Shown here: positions 37,301-48,358 of the stretch, in pieces | Position numbering within the stretch: position 1 is the stretch's first letter | How the letters are laid out: the number at the start of each line of letters is the position of its first letter | Source of the DNA: Coffea arabica | Taxonomy: Eukaryota > Streptophyta > Magnoliopsida > Gentianales > Rubiaceae | Direction: 5' to 3' | DNA: 64,000 nt | Assembly: GCF_036785885.1 (NCBI RefSeq) | Contig: NC_092323.1 | Span: forward strand, 3,326,501-3,390,500 | Program-made: the position numbers and the translations under genes | The notes under the pieces: generated by a model | Database searches by the model: none | Told to the model about the DNA's origin: nothing | What the model saw: the letters and a program-made list of their open reading frames with translations, nothing else

Positions 37301-40300
37301 CTATGCAGTGTCAGATTCGTTGCCAGAGTCGATGTTTACCGCAGCCTGTGGGTTCTTGTAGCCGCTGATCTCATCGCTGTATCTTTTCTTGTCTGCACGA
37401 GCCTTTGCTTCATAAGGCGCTTTTTCCTCGGCTACGAATCAAACAGCACAATTAGATCACAGAGCATCAGAGCATCAAGCAAGGGCTACTCGTGTGAAAT
37501 ATGCATACCTGACATCTTATTCCATCTTTCTCCAAGGACCTTTCCAACCTCTGTGAATGATATTCCCGGAATATTTTTCTTCACATTCTGCAGAAAAAAC
37601 AGGATGAGCAATCAAATCCTCCATCATCGGCATACAAGTAAAGAAGCAAAGCAAAAACCAACATTAGCAACTGTCCTACGAAAAGTGGAGCAAAATAGTG
37701 AACCAATCATTTGATATCCTCACCTCCCTCTCTGCCTGTGAGAAGAACATGAAAGCACTGACAGCTCTTTTTGGTGCATTTGGATCCTTTTTCTTCTTTT
37801 GCTTCTTCTTTTTAACGTCATCATTACCATCTTTGGCTTTTTTCCTACTCACAGATGACTTTGAAGCAGAGGGCTCCTTTTTGACTTTCTTCTTTGCGGG
37901 CACCTGAAGACATGGCACACCATGTGACCACCATTACAAAATCTGAAGTTTACAACCCACAACCCCTAACACCACAAGAAAGAGTACATAGTATACAAAT
38001 AAAAGAAGAAATCCGTCACCTCCTCATCTCCACCATCACTGCCATCTGATTCTCCTTCACCAGAATCATCAGTAGGAGAGCCTCCATCATCTTTGTCAAT
38101 AACAAAATCTTCATCCTGCAAAGGATTATCAGATTTGTGCACCATTACCTCCTCCAATACAATAGGTAACAACAGGAAACCCAAAAGCGAACAAAACCAA
38201 CCACAACTATATCCAAATATTTGTTGTTATTTAACCGGAAAGATACATCAAATCTGCCTATGCATTTTTAAGTTTCCATCTGCTGCCACTATTGAGACTC
38301 CAACTTACATAGCATGCAGAATTAAAAGCACATACGGAAAGGTAGCCAATAAATTTAATATTAATATCAGAGAACAACAAGATGAATGACAAGGATAGGA
38401 AGTAATTGCATGCATTTCTGCTTCTGAAGAATGATCTAACTTAGAGCAATTCGGTAATGCAGGCAAGCAATGAAGCCAAAGGCATAGATAATCGTGAGAA
38501 TTGTGTTCCAACCGACAACTGGCAACAGATTAATTGCCATAAACTTACCTCCTCATCACTCTCATCCCCACCAGCCTCATTCTTGATACGCTCTAGATGT
38601 GGATCAACAGCATCATCATCATCCTCCGGTAAAACAGGCAGTATAGCATCTCTACTCTGAGCTTCACCAAGGTTCATGATCTTCAGTCCCTTTGAACTAG
38701 AACAAACAATCACTATTGCCAGTGTATATGCCCCAGTCTCTAAATATGTAGACAATTTAGAAGGCTTGTTACACACCTGATAAAGTCAAAAAGACTATGG
38801 TATTCATTTCTCTGTATGTTCCGGAAAAGATGCTCCTGCTCAGTCTTAAGTCTGATAAGTAAATCGAAGTAGTGCATGTTTGAACCTCCAGCAGAATGCC
38901 TTTGAAACTCCAAATAATCAATCTACGTACAGCACGAAAAGGTCAACCATCCAGCATAAACAGGAACCCATTCCAAACAAGTTAATTCGTGACAAAAAGC
39001 ACACCTCTTCATGAAGAATAAGAGTAGGTGGTTTGGGTAAAAAGAAAAAGCTCTTCTCAAGAGGATAAAGAACTCCATCCTCAGCTTTCAGTGATGACTT
39101 CACAGCATAACCATCCTGACAGCTACGGAACTTCCCGGGTCTGGTGACTTTGGCACCGGACAAGCCACGAAGAACCATCGTAAAAACCTCATGAATTAAT
39201 CCCTGAAGTTCAAAGGAAGTCCAAAAAACATGTAAATGAAGATCCTCAAAATATTAGTAGTCTAAAATTCATCTTTACGCCACTATGTATTGCCTTGTAG
39301 GTTGGTTCTAGCTTGTCCTTGTATTTGGTTCTGAGAAGATCTTCACTCATTGAAAGGGTGCTATCAACCACATAATCTGTTTCAAACTGCATATCAAGTA
39401 GAACACAAACACATGACAAATAGTTAAAAAAGTAACCACAAAATGATATGATTAAACAACAATAAGATACCTGCAAAACAATATGTGGATACAATGTTTG
39501 GCCCTTCCGAATGGGTGGATCAAGTGTGACAACAACAAAGGTAAATGGCTGATTGGACTGCACAAGTAAAGCAAAAACATATAAATTGCAGGAATTATGT
39601 AAAAATTAGCACAACCGAGTATTTTCAACATTAATTTGCCAAAGTAAGCAAATGATTTTGTAAGAAGAATACCTTAGGCAACAAAAAAAGACGAACAACA
39701 CTGCTGTACTGAATTTTGAAATCATTGGCCTGCCCCTGGAGACGCAAAAATGACAGATGAAGTTCAACATTGTATCGACCCCTGCACAAATACAAGACAC
39801 ACGTGTTAATCTGAAGCAGCCAAAGAACAAACACAAATAGAATAAATCTACAGTGCCGAGATACCTTGGAGTGAGAATAGCAATCCCCTCAAATGTAACT
39901 ACAGATTCCTCCCCTCCAGCTCCAACATCCGCCATGGACATGATTTTGTCACGAAATACCTGATGGAAGTGCGAAACAAACTATTCAACACCTCAAATCA
40001 CGCAATACGGGTACCCCAAAAAGTGCCCCATCCCAGAAGAGGAATTTATTACCTGAGCAGGAGGGCGATTTTCATCACCAACAAATTGCATGTTTGAGTT
40101 AGGTATATGGAAACTGATTTCCATCAACGAATCTTTCTGCAAAAATTGATGAATGAATAGCAAGACTAGAGTAAGCTTTAGTGCCAGAAGGATTTCGAAT
40201 CAGCTATAAGTCCATGAGCAAAATATTTACTTAATTTAGCTTAAGCAAGTTAGAATAGAAGTAAGAAATTGCAACAGCAACTAAACCTCATTGGCCCCAG

Positions 40301-42750
40301 TAGTATCATCCACATGGAACTCCAACATGACATCATTTTTCCCCTGAAGTTGTGTTTGTGCAACGTCTGCCAAAGATACTTCAAATGCTTGCTTAGAACC
40401 AACAAGAAACGTAAGATTATTCCCTGAAAGAAAGCACCGGCTAAACATCAATTATGTTCCAGGCAGTAAAGTGACGATGGAGTATATTTCTTATTGATAG
40501 CTAACTAAAACAGAAAAAGGAACAGGAAAAATTTGTACTGATGACATGCAACAACTTGAAATAGAGAGGTTCCAAAACTATTGAATCTTGGAAAACCAAG
40601 AAAAGCAAAGAGTTCCGTATGAAGTAACAAGAAACCAAAATGAATCCACAAAATCATATGTTGGTTACACTAACAGCTCTACGAGATGGGTCATATTTCC
40701 TAATACAACCTTATGGATTCTAGGCCTGAGTGATATGATTATCCTTATCACTAACAGGATCTCTATTAATAAGAAAATAAACAGTTACCCAGATGATATT
40801 ATCAAATGACTGTAAAGGAGGCAACTAAAAGAAAAATCAAGGAAACCAAAGATAAAACCTAAGCAAAGGACAACCAACCATTTAGATCAACTTCTCCCCA
40901 ATTCTTCCCACTAACAGAAAGCTGCTTCTCTTCTGGTGTTATTCCACAAGTAGTCTGGAAAAAAGCGGATAGACTGGTAACATCCTGCAAATGAAGTACA
41001 ACCAAGTGATAAGTACAACACATGCTAAAGAAGTCTAGGTAACAGATCTGTAGGAGCAATGATTGCAAAAGGATAAATTTTGAACCTATCAAACTTCAGA
41101 AAATAGAAAAGGATCATAGAACCAGAGAAAATGCTCGAGCTTCTTCCAGATAAAGGCCAAAGTCTTACAAGTCCACAAACATATTTTTTGTCCAATTACA
41201 TATCAAAATAGACTAGGCTCACATCAGCTTATGGAAGACAAAAAATATGCTTGTAATTTCAATTCAGTATTCTCAATATACCCATAACACCAAGTAATCT
41301 CAATTCAGTATTCTCAATATATCCATAACACCAAGTAATCTCAATTCAGTATTCTCAAAGACGTGCTAGAGTTCATGATCTTGGTGAATCCACAGAAGTC
41401 AGGAGTGTCCTCCAATAATGCAGATCTAGATTCCCTTTTTCTTTTTCCCTTTTTTTCCCCATAACACCAAATATATAAATTTTCTGTTATCAATGACATG
41501 CTAGAGTTCATGATCTTGGTGAATTCACAGAATTCAGAAGCGTCCTCCAACAATGCAGATTTATCTTTTCCTTTTTTAATTTTTTTTCCTGAATTCAACA
41601 TGGCAATATGCAACCTCCTTATAATAATTGAAAAAAGAAAGACATTGGGCCAACACACAAGAAGTTTTATAACATTTCTCACGCTCCTTCAGCTATGTTC
41701 TCAATTACATGACGCAAAATATCTAACTCGGAGCCAAGATAAATAGAAGAACTAAAGAGAGGACAAAGTTGGGTAAAAGAGTACCTGATCCCGGAAGCCA
41801 GTAAATTTATAGAAGAGACCATCCTTAATACGAACTCCAAGCTGATTAGATCGAGGGACTTTCATCCAGGAAAGGCCCACCAAATCGGACTTGTCCACTT
41901 CCACAGCCTTACCGCCGCCTTGTTTCTTCCATAGGATACCCCCAGAATGAACCCTTAATTGTCCTGGATTCTGCATTTTGCAACCAATAAAACGAAAAAT
42001 TAGAAGAAGAGGATAAAAAATGTATAAGCCAAAATCTCAGAAAATTCAGTCTAGCATGCAGGAGCCTCTTCATTTGAAACCCTAACTTTTTGTGTCAAAT
42101 AAAAATTAGCAAGTCTCAGGAACGATTCAGCGATAGGCACTCAGTAAACGGATTAAATTTCCGTTGTAACAAAGGGGAAAAAAAGTAAAAGATAAAGAAA
42201 ATAAATGGTTGATATAATTTCAACTAACGCAACCGTTTTCCAAAAACTGAATTTTTAAGCTCATATATGTTCATAAAAGTGATGTACAAATTCTTCAAGA
42301 AGCACCGACAAACAAGAAATGACGGAGACTAGAAAAACGGAGGCCTATTAAGATATTGAAGTGAATACGAAATGTGCCAGCCGTCAAAACCCTAGAATCT
42401 TTTCCTACAGAAAAACCAGAAATTTCTGTCGGCTTGACAAAGAATCAAAGCGTAATTGATAAGTGTCACCAAAATGAAGCATCAACTCGATGGAAAAGTT
42501 GAAAAGTGTTCCCTCAAACTAGGATTCCAGGTCGCAGCAAACATACCGACACCATAAGAACTAGACTAGGTTTTCAAGAAACCGTATACAAAACCCAAAG
42601 ATGAAACAAAAATTTGCTTCGGGTAACAAGAACTTGGGGTATAAAGCAGTGGAAAATTAATCAATCAAGCAAAAGAAAGCAGGAGAGAGAACTCACAGTG
42701 CCGCCGCGACCTCCGAGAGAGATATTATTGAAGAGGTGACCATCTGCCAT
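37301..42750 (-). CDS. SSRP1: FACT complex subunit SSRP1 (HMG-box histone chaperone)
   Basis: A nuclear histone chaperone of about 642 residues that works with SPT16 in FACT to move nucleosomes ahead of RNA polymerase II. It has sixteen exons on the minus strand: 42750-42697, 41970-41785, 40984-40879, 40423-40287, 40136-40053, 39959-39865, 39781-39673, 39557-39471, 39386-39294, 39202-39005, 38922-38777, 38696-38549, 38115-38020, 37903-37724, 37587-37509, 37431-37301. Visible parts are [17 protein letters not shown], the middle PH-like domains ([40 protein letters not shown]), an acidic stretch ([12 protein letters not shown] and following), a Lys-rich segment, and the HMG box ([20 protein letters not shown]). 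Exon 9 ends either at a GC donor after EPTYK (39294) or at a GT donor 15 nt further on (39279). The first agrees with other plants. The tail DSGNESDTA is plausible. Confidence 0.95.
41259..41357. repeat. 41-bp tandem repeat in SSRP1 intron 2
   Basis: Units start at 41259, 41300 and 41341 (the last partial), each beginning TCAATTCAGTATTCTCAA. The first two are nearly identical. Confidence 0.85.
41363..41590. repeat. 135-bp tandem duplication in SSRP1 intron 2
   Basis: Two copies start at 41363 and 41498. Both begin with a TGCTAGAGTTCATGATCTTG block and contain GTCCTCCAA followed by AATGCAGAT. They have diverged at several bases and lie directly after the 41-bp array. Confidence 0.8.
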
Positions 42751-43572
42751 AGCTTCGAGAGCGAACGGGCGAATGGGTGCTTAGGTGAAAAATGAACTGA
42801 AACGATGAAGGGTGTTTGCGGGTTAATATAATATCTGAAGGGGGGCGTTGTGGCGCGAAGAGGTAATCAGATCCACCATTAAATGGGCTGGGCGGGGCTT
42901 TTAACTCCGGTCCAAACCCATCACAAATGGATCACGTGACTAGGCAGGTGACTGTATTCTCTCGTGGCATGACATTTCCGGACAGCGTTTGGCGGTTGGG
43001 ATTGTTGAATTTATTTTTTTAATCATAAGATTGAAACTAAAATGATGAAATAAGTATATCTAATACAAGCCAATGTGTAATATATATATATATATGAGGG
43101 AGGTATTGTAAAAATTACAGGCAAAAATTGGTCAAACTTTCTTATACAAGCAAGAGGATTTCATCTTTTATATTTGGAAAATCCATAGTCCAAATATGCA
43201 CCTGAAATTAAATTACACCCCAGAAATGTCAATTGTAAAGAGAAAAATCAGTAAGTGTTTGTTTGAATTGTAAGTGGGAGTAAGATAAACAAATATACCC
43301 ATAGTAAAAGAAACATGAAGAAAGCGTCCCATGGATACTATAGGAGATGATGAAATCAAAATTGCGTAAAAGTGCTGAAAGAGGAATACTCGATGTCATG
43401 TATTATACTCTATTATTGGAGATAGATCGATTTTTGCCCATTAATGAAAGGTGGGCTTGAACAACTAATCAAATATTAGAGGAAAAATTAAAAAATTCAA
43501 AAATATTTTACCAGAAATCAGTTAAAAGCACAATTGAAGCTGAAACAAAAATCACGAAAGTTCTCATCTTTA
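42751..43572. promoter_or_regulatory. Upstream region of SSRP1
   Basis: DNA upstream of the SSRP1 start codon. It is followed by AT-rich DNA with a (TA)n run near 43080-43095. No gene and no clear promoter element could be fixed. Confidence 0.4.
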
Positions 43573-44234
43573 GGTTCCGTTTGATAAAACTGAATCTGAA
43601 TTCTGAAGTCTGAATTCTGAAATCTGAATACTGAAACAATTAATTTACTGAATTTTAAGCACTGAAAAAAATATATGAATGTCTGAATTTTAATGCTAAA
43701 CCTATTTATGCTGTTTGATAAATATTTATAACTGAATGCTTAATAAGTTTAATTTGACAATTTTGCCCTTATATCCTTTCATTAAAAAAAGAAATAAAAT
43801 CTATGATTTAATTAGTTTAAAATTGTTAGGTATGAAAATGACAATATTTATTTTTAAATCAAATTAATATAAAAGATGAAATATATTATATGAGGAGTAT
43901 GGAAAAGATGTGAAAGTCATTAAAAAGGGAGAAAAGAAAAACTAAAAATCGTTAGATAGAGAATATTATGTTGTTTAATTAGATAAGAATTTTGAACATA
44001 ATTAACAAACAAGGGTAGATTTGGTAGATAAGATAAGGTAATTGAAATAATTCTATTGATTCTTATCAGAATTAAGCATTCAGTTAGGATTCTTGTGCTG
44101 AAAAAAATACACATAGGTTCAGCACTGCTTAACAAGTTCAGTAAATAGATTTTTATTTATCAAACACTCAAAACATCTGAATGTCTGAAAAAATTCAGAT
44201 TCAGCACTTTTTTATGTTATCAAACAGACCCTTA
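43570..44234. mobile_element. Tourist-like (PIF/Harbinger) MITE, TTA target site
   Basis: The 659-bp element (43573-44231) starts GGTTCCGTTTGATAAAACTG and ends with the inverted TTATCAAACAGACC. It is flanked by TTA on each side. The interior has many CTGAAT/ATTCAG words, giving strong self-complementarity between the halves. No transposase is present. Confidence 0.7.
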
Positions 44235-44780
44235 GTTTTTTTGAGGAGACACTTTTTTTTTTGTACCAAAGCCAGAATGACTTTTACGGCATTTTTCTTT
44301 GAGGAGACACTTGAAAGCAAGTTTTGAGAGCCTTCGCTGGTTGTGCCTATAAATTAGAAAAATAAGAATAGAGAAATTATGCTTAGAAAGATAAAACTTT
44401 TATGAACTTCTAATAAGAAATGAAAAGAGAGGGACGGGGGCCTAGGGAAGGGGATGACAAGTTTTAACTTAAAATTTTAATCTTTTACCTTGAGAATTCA
44501 GAGAAAATTCCATGCAAGTTGATTAATACACAATGAAATTAACTGTCAATTCCAAGAAAATGAACTAATACTTAAACCTGATTGCAAAAATGATGAAATT
44601 AAAAAAAACAAAAGAAGAAAATAAAAATTAAATAGTTGATCCTTAAATGCGTGGAAATTGTAGATTACGATGACAACAAATGGATTTAATGTTCGATGGA
44701 ATTTGTAATCAAGTGAATCTCAAATCTGGAATTTGTAATTGGGGAGAATAAATTTTTCAGAGATAATAAAACAAACAAAT

Positions 44781-45263
44781 GTCCCGTTTGGCAAATGAGT
44801 TTTTCGAATGTTCGCCTAAAATTTTATTGTAACTTACTGTAAAAGGTGTAGGAAAAATTTTTAAGATGAAAAACTTTTTTTTCTTTCTCTCTTTTTCTCT
44901 TTCTCTTTCTCTTTCTTTTTCTTTTTTTTCTTTTATTTCCTCTCCATTTCTTCTCCCTTCCCCCTCCCCTTCTCTCTACCCTACCACCCTCCCCTGGTCG
45001 CAAGTCTGGGGGAGAGGGAGAGGGGAGGGGAAAGGAGGAGGGAGAAAAGAAAAAAAAAAAAGCTTCTTTCTGTCAGCGCTGGAAAAGGTGTTGGGTAGTG
45101 GTGGTAGGTTGAAATGGGGGAGAAAGAAAAAGAAAGGAATAATGAAAATTTTTTTGTGTGTAGTTTAAAATTTTGAAAAGTTTTTTTAGGTTACAATAAT
45201 TAAAGTTATTAAAAAACTAATAGTAAACAAATTTGGACAAAACCTCATTTGCCAAACAAGTCC
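44781..45263. mobile_element. TIR element with a polypyrimidine / polypurine core
   Basis: The left end GTCCCGTTTGGCAAATGAG is matched by the inverted CTCATTTGCCAAACAAG at 45244-45260. Between them is a CT-rich block (about 44878-45000) followed by a GA-rich block (about 45000-45060). No target-site duplication was clear. ORFs called in it are low-complexity artefacts. Confidence 0.6.
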
Positions 45264-46160
45264 TTTGGAGGAAAAGAAATTAAACATACCTTAGTACACA
45301 GTACAAAATCCTATAGAAATATGGCAAAATGATAAAGAAGAGAGAAAAGAAAAACTTCAAATGAATGGTCATTACAATTGTGCTGACTATTAAAGGACAA
45401 AGATGAAGGATTAGTATGGGAAAAAATACAAACAATTAGAGTAAGAGAGAAAGATGAAAAATTAGGTAATTAGACAGATAAAGTAACGATAGCAACCATG
45501 ATTACACATCTAATTACAACTTTAATTAGCCACTTGAATTACAAAACACATAAGTAGTTTCCAAATCATTGATACCATCAACACAATTTGTAGTAGACTT
45601 TTGGAAACAAAATTAAGGGCAAAAACAAAATTTCACCAAAAACTCTAACAATCAATTACTTGCACCACATGCCACAAATGTATATAAACCCATGCTGAAA
45701 AGACAATCTCAGCCCCTAAGAGGCAAAAGAAATTCAACACAAGAGTTTGACTAAAAGTGCTTTTTATATAATATAAGAAAATATTTAAAAATAATTAAAT
45801 AAGATAAACTTGTTACCTTTTTCTTTTTTCATATTGCACCCCCGATCATTAATAACCGCTACCCTTTTTCCTTATTCTTCCTCCAATGCTGCTACTTCCT
45901 TTCCCTATGATTTTCTTTCCGTTCTCTCTTTCCTTCCTCTTCTTCTTCTATCTTTTCTTTCCTCTCTTCTACTTCTTTTCCCATAACCAGTCTCTTTCTT
46001 TCCTCTTCTTAGTGAACTTCCCATTCCTTTCATTCCCTACTGGTTGCCGGTTTGGTCACGACTGTGACTAGTAGGGGAAGAGAGAGAAGGCAGGATGGTC
46101 ACATCTAATTTGTGACTAGATCTGGGAAAAATGAGGGAGAGGAAGGTGGTTGTAGTAGAA
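45264..46160. other. Intergenic AT-rich and pyrimidine-rich DNA
   Basis: No gene was recognised. The CT-rich stretch at about 45880-46030 yields apparent ORFs of Phe/Leu/Ser that are low complexity. Confidence 0.45.
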
Positions 46161-47448
46161 AAAATGGGAATGGAAGGAACAGGAGGGATGGAGAGGGAAG
46201 GGACAGGGGAAAGGGATGGAGAGAGGAGAAAGAGATAAAGGATGGAGGCGTTAGAGGAAAAAGAAAGAGAGGGGAGCAGTAGTAGTAGGCGGTAGAGGGA
46301 CGGCATCCTCCTATAATAGTTAGTAGTACTGAACAAGCGAGTTATCGATGGTTGTGGTAAGTAGTCGTGAAAATTAACAAAATTGGAAAAATAACCCCAT
46401 AACGTTTTAAATTTTTAAAAATTCAAAATAAATCTCTAAAAATACCTAATTTATACAACTATAGTAGAAAGTTTTCAAATATAATATTACCATGTAATTT
46501 TTTAAAAAATACCTTAAAAAAACCTAATTCATACGGACACTTTATTTTTATGGCCAAACGACTGAACCTCATATGCCAACTGACAGGTCAATATTAGAGA
46601 ATGCTGAAGTGTATGCTTATATTTTAGATTAACATTAGAGCACACTGAAGTGTACACCTATATTTTGAAAACTTGAATTAGGTAGTGTCTTGTAGGCCTG
46701 TCAATAGGCCGAGTTTTGACACGGATCCGACCTAAACCCGTTTAATATTTTCGGGTACGGGTGTAGTTACAATTTCATTTACCCAGACCCATTTATGCTA
46801 ATCTAAAATGGGAATGGAAGGAACAGGAGGGATGGAGAGGGAAGGGACAGGGGAAAGGGATGGAGAGAGGAGAAAGAGATAAAGGATGGAGGCGTTAGAG
46901 GAAAAAGAAAGAGAGGGGAGCAGTAGTAGTAGGCGGTAGAGGGACGGCATCCTCCTATAATAGTTAGTAGTACTGAACAAGCGAGTTATCGATGGTTGTG
47001 GTAAGTAGTCGTGAAAATTAACAAAATTGGAAAAATAACCCCATAACGTTTTAAATTTTTAAAAATTCAAAATAAATCTCTAAAAATACCTAATTTATAC
47101 AACTATAGTAGAAAGTTTTCAAATATAATATTACCATGTAATTTTTTAAAAAATACCTTAAAAAAACCTAATTCATACGGACACTTTATTTTTATGGCCA
47201 AACGACTGAACCTCATATGCCAACTGACAGGTCAATATTAGAGAATGCTGAAGTGTATGCTTATATTTTAGATTAACATTAGAGCACACTGAAGTGTACA
47301 CCTATATTTTGAAAACTTGAATTAGGTAGTGTCTTGTAGGCCTGTCAATAGGCCGAGTTTTGACACGGATCCGACCTAAACCCGTTTAATATTTTCGGGT
47401 ACGGGTGTAGTTACAATTTCATTTACCCAGACCCATTTATGCTAATCT
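46161..47448. repeat. Exact 644-bp tandem duplication
   Basis: The block 46161-46804 is repeated at 46805-47448 with no difference that I could find on reading both copies through. It spans a GA-rich segment, AT-rich DNA, and the first 110 or so bases of the hAT-type element that continues after the second copy. The break therefore joins hAT sequence to the GA-rich block. Confidence 0.92.
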
Positions 47449-48358
47449 AAAATTGGGTCGAATACAGAATATTGGGTTCCGATTCGAATTCGACCAGGAC
47501 CCGTTTGAATAAGTAATTATTTTGATAATACATTTGAGTATTTAATATTTGTTTGGATATTTTAGAAAGGGTAAAGAACAAAAAAGCTCTATGTGGTATA
47601 ACTATCTTACAGAAAAATCCCTTATGATTTCAAATCATACGTGGTGGTACCTAATGGATTGAAGTAATTTGAACATTCACAAAAATCGTTAAAACAAACG
47701 GTTTTGAGTGACACGACAGAAATGCCCTAATAATATAAGCAAAAAATAGCCTAAAACAAACGGTTTTTGATTCATTAGTTTCATTCACTAATAATAAAAG
47801 TAAAAAAAGTCAATTTCTACAAGTTTGGAGCAAATTTGAAGAAGAATCATGATTGTTTTATTAAGATATGAGGAGCAAAATAGGTATTTCAGGTTAAAAT
47901 TTACCTTAAAAAACTATTTTTTGGAAGAATCACGCACATTTCCGGCGCATTTACATCACACGCGTTAAATTTAACAATTTTTGTTGATTTTCACCTTACT
48001 TCAAACAATGAGATACCTACCGATGTGAATGATTTGAAACTATATGGGCTTTTCTGTAAGATATTTATACCGCATGGGGCTTTTTTGTTATTAATCCTTT
48101 TAGAAATTGTAATTTGTAGGCATTAAAATAATTATCTAAAATAATTTGTGATTTTAATTGGAGTTTGTGGTATGTAATTAATGTCTGTTTAGAAAGATAT
48201 TTTCTTTTTTGGTCGGGTATACCCGACTCGGACGTAGATGCAAAAGAATAAGTTCAAGACCCGTTGGATATCTGGGTCAAATTTGATACAAGTATGGCTA
48301 ACGGGTTCGGGTCCAAAATATTCAATTCTGACTCAGACCCAACTTGTTGATAGCCCTA
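47336..48358. mobile_element. hAT-type element split by a Mutator-type MITE
   Basis: The left end TAGGCCTGTCAATAGGCCG and the right end (complement TAGGGCTATCAACAAG) form an imperfect TIR. The flanks GTGTCTTG and GTGACTCG agree at six of eight positions, compatible with a worn 8-bp TSD. Subterminal GACCC and GGGTC repeats fit non-autonomous hAT elements. It is interrupted at 47569-48097. A partial copy of its left end lies in the first unit of the 644-bp duplication. Confidence 0.6.
47560..48106. mobile_element. Mutator-type MITE with perfect 9-bp TSD, nested
   Basis: The 529-bp element (47569-48097) is flanked by exact 9-bp repeats TTTTAGAAA at 47560-47568 and 48098-48106. The left end GGGTAAAGAACAAAAAAGC and the right end form a TIR of about 70 bp. 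The right arm's complement includes ACAAAAAAGCCCCATG and GGTATAAATATCTTACAG. It lies within the hAT-type element at 47336-48358. There is no transposase. Confidence 0.88.

Noticed and set aside
41259-41590. A possible CRISPR-like array
   Set aside because: The repeats are contiguous tandem units with no unique spacers, lie in a plant intron, and have no cas-like gene nearby.
44866-45168. A 100-residue ORF rich in Phe, Ser and Lys
   Set aside because: It is the translation of a CT-rich then GA-rich tract within a TIR element.
46037-46980. Two ORFs with the same start (MFSTTNYYRRMPSLYR)
   Set aside because: They are identical because of the 644-bp duplication. The sequence is low-complexity GA-rich DNA read in reverse, not a gene pair.
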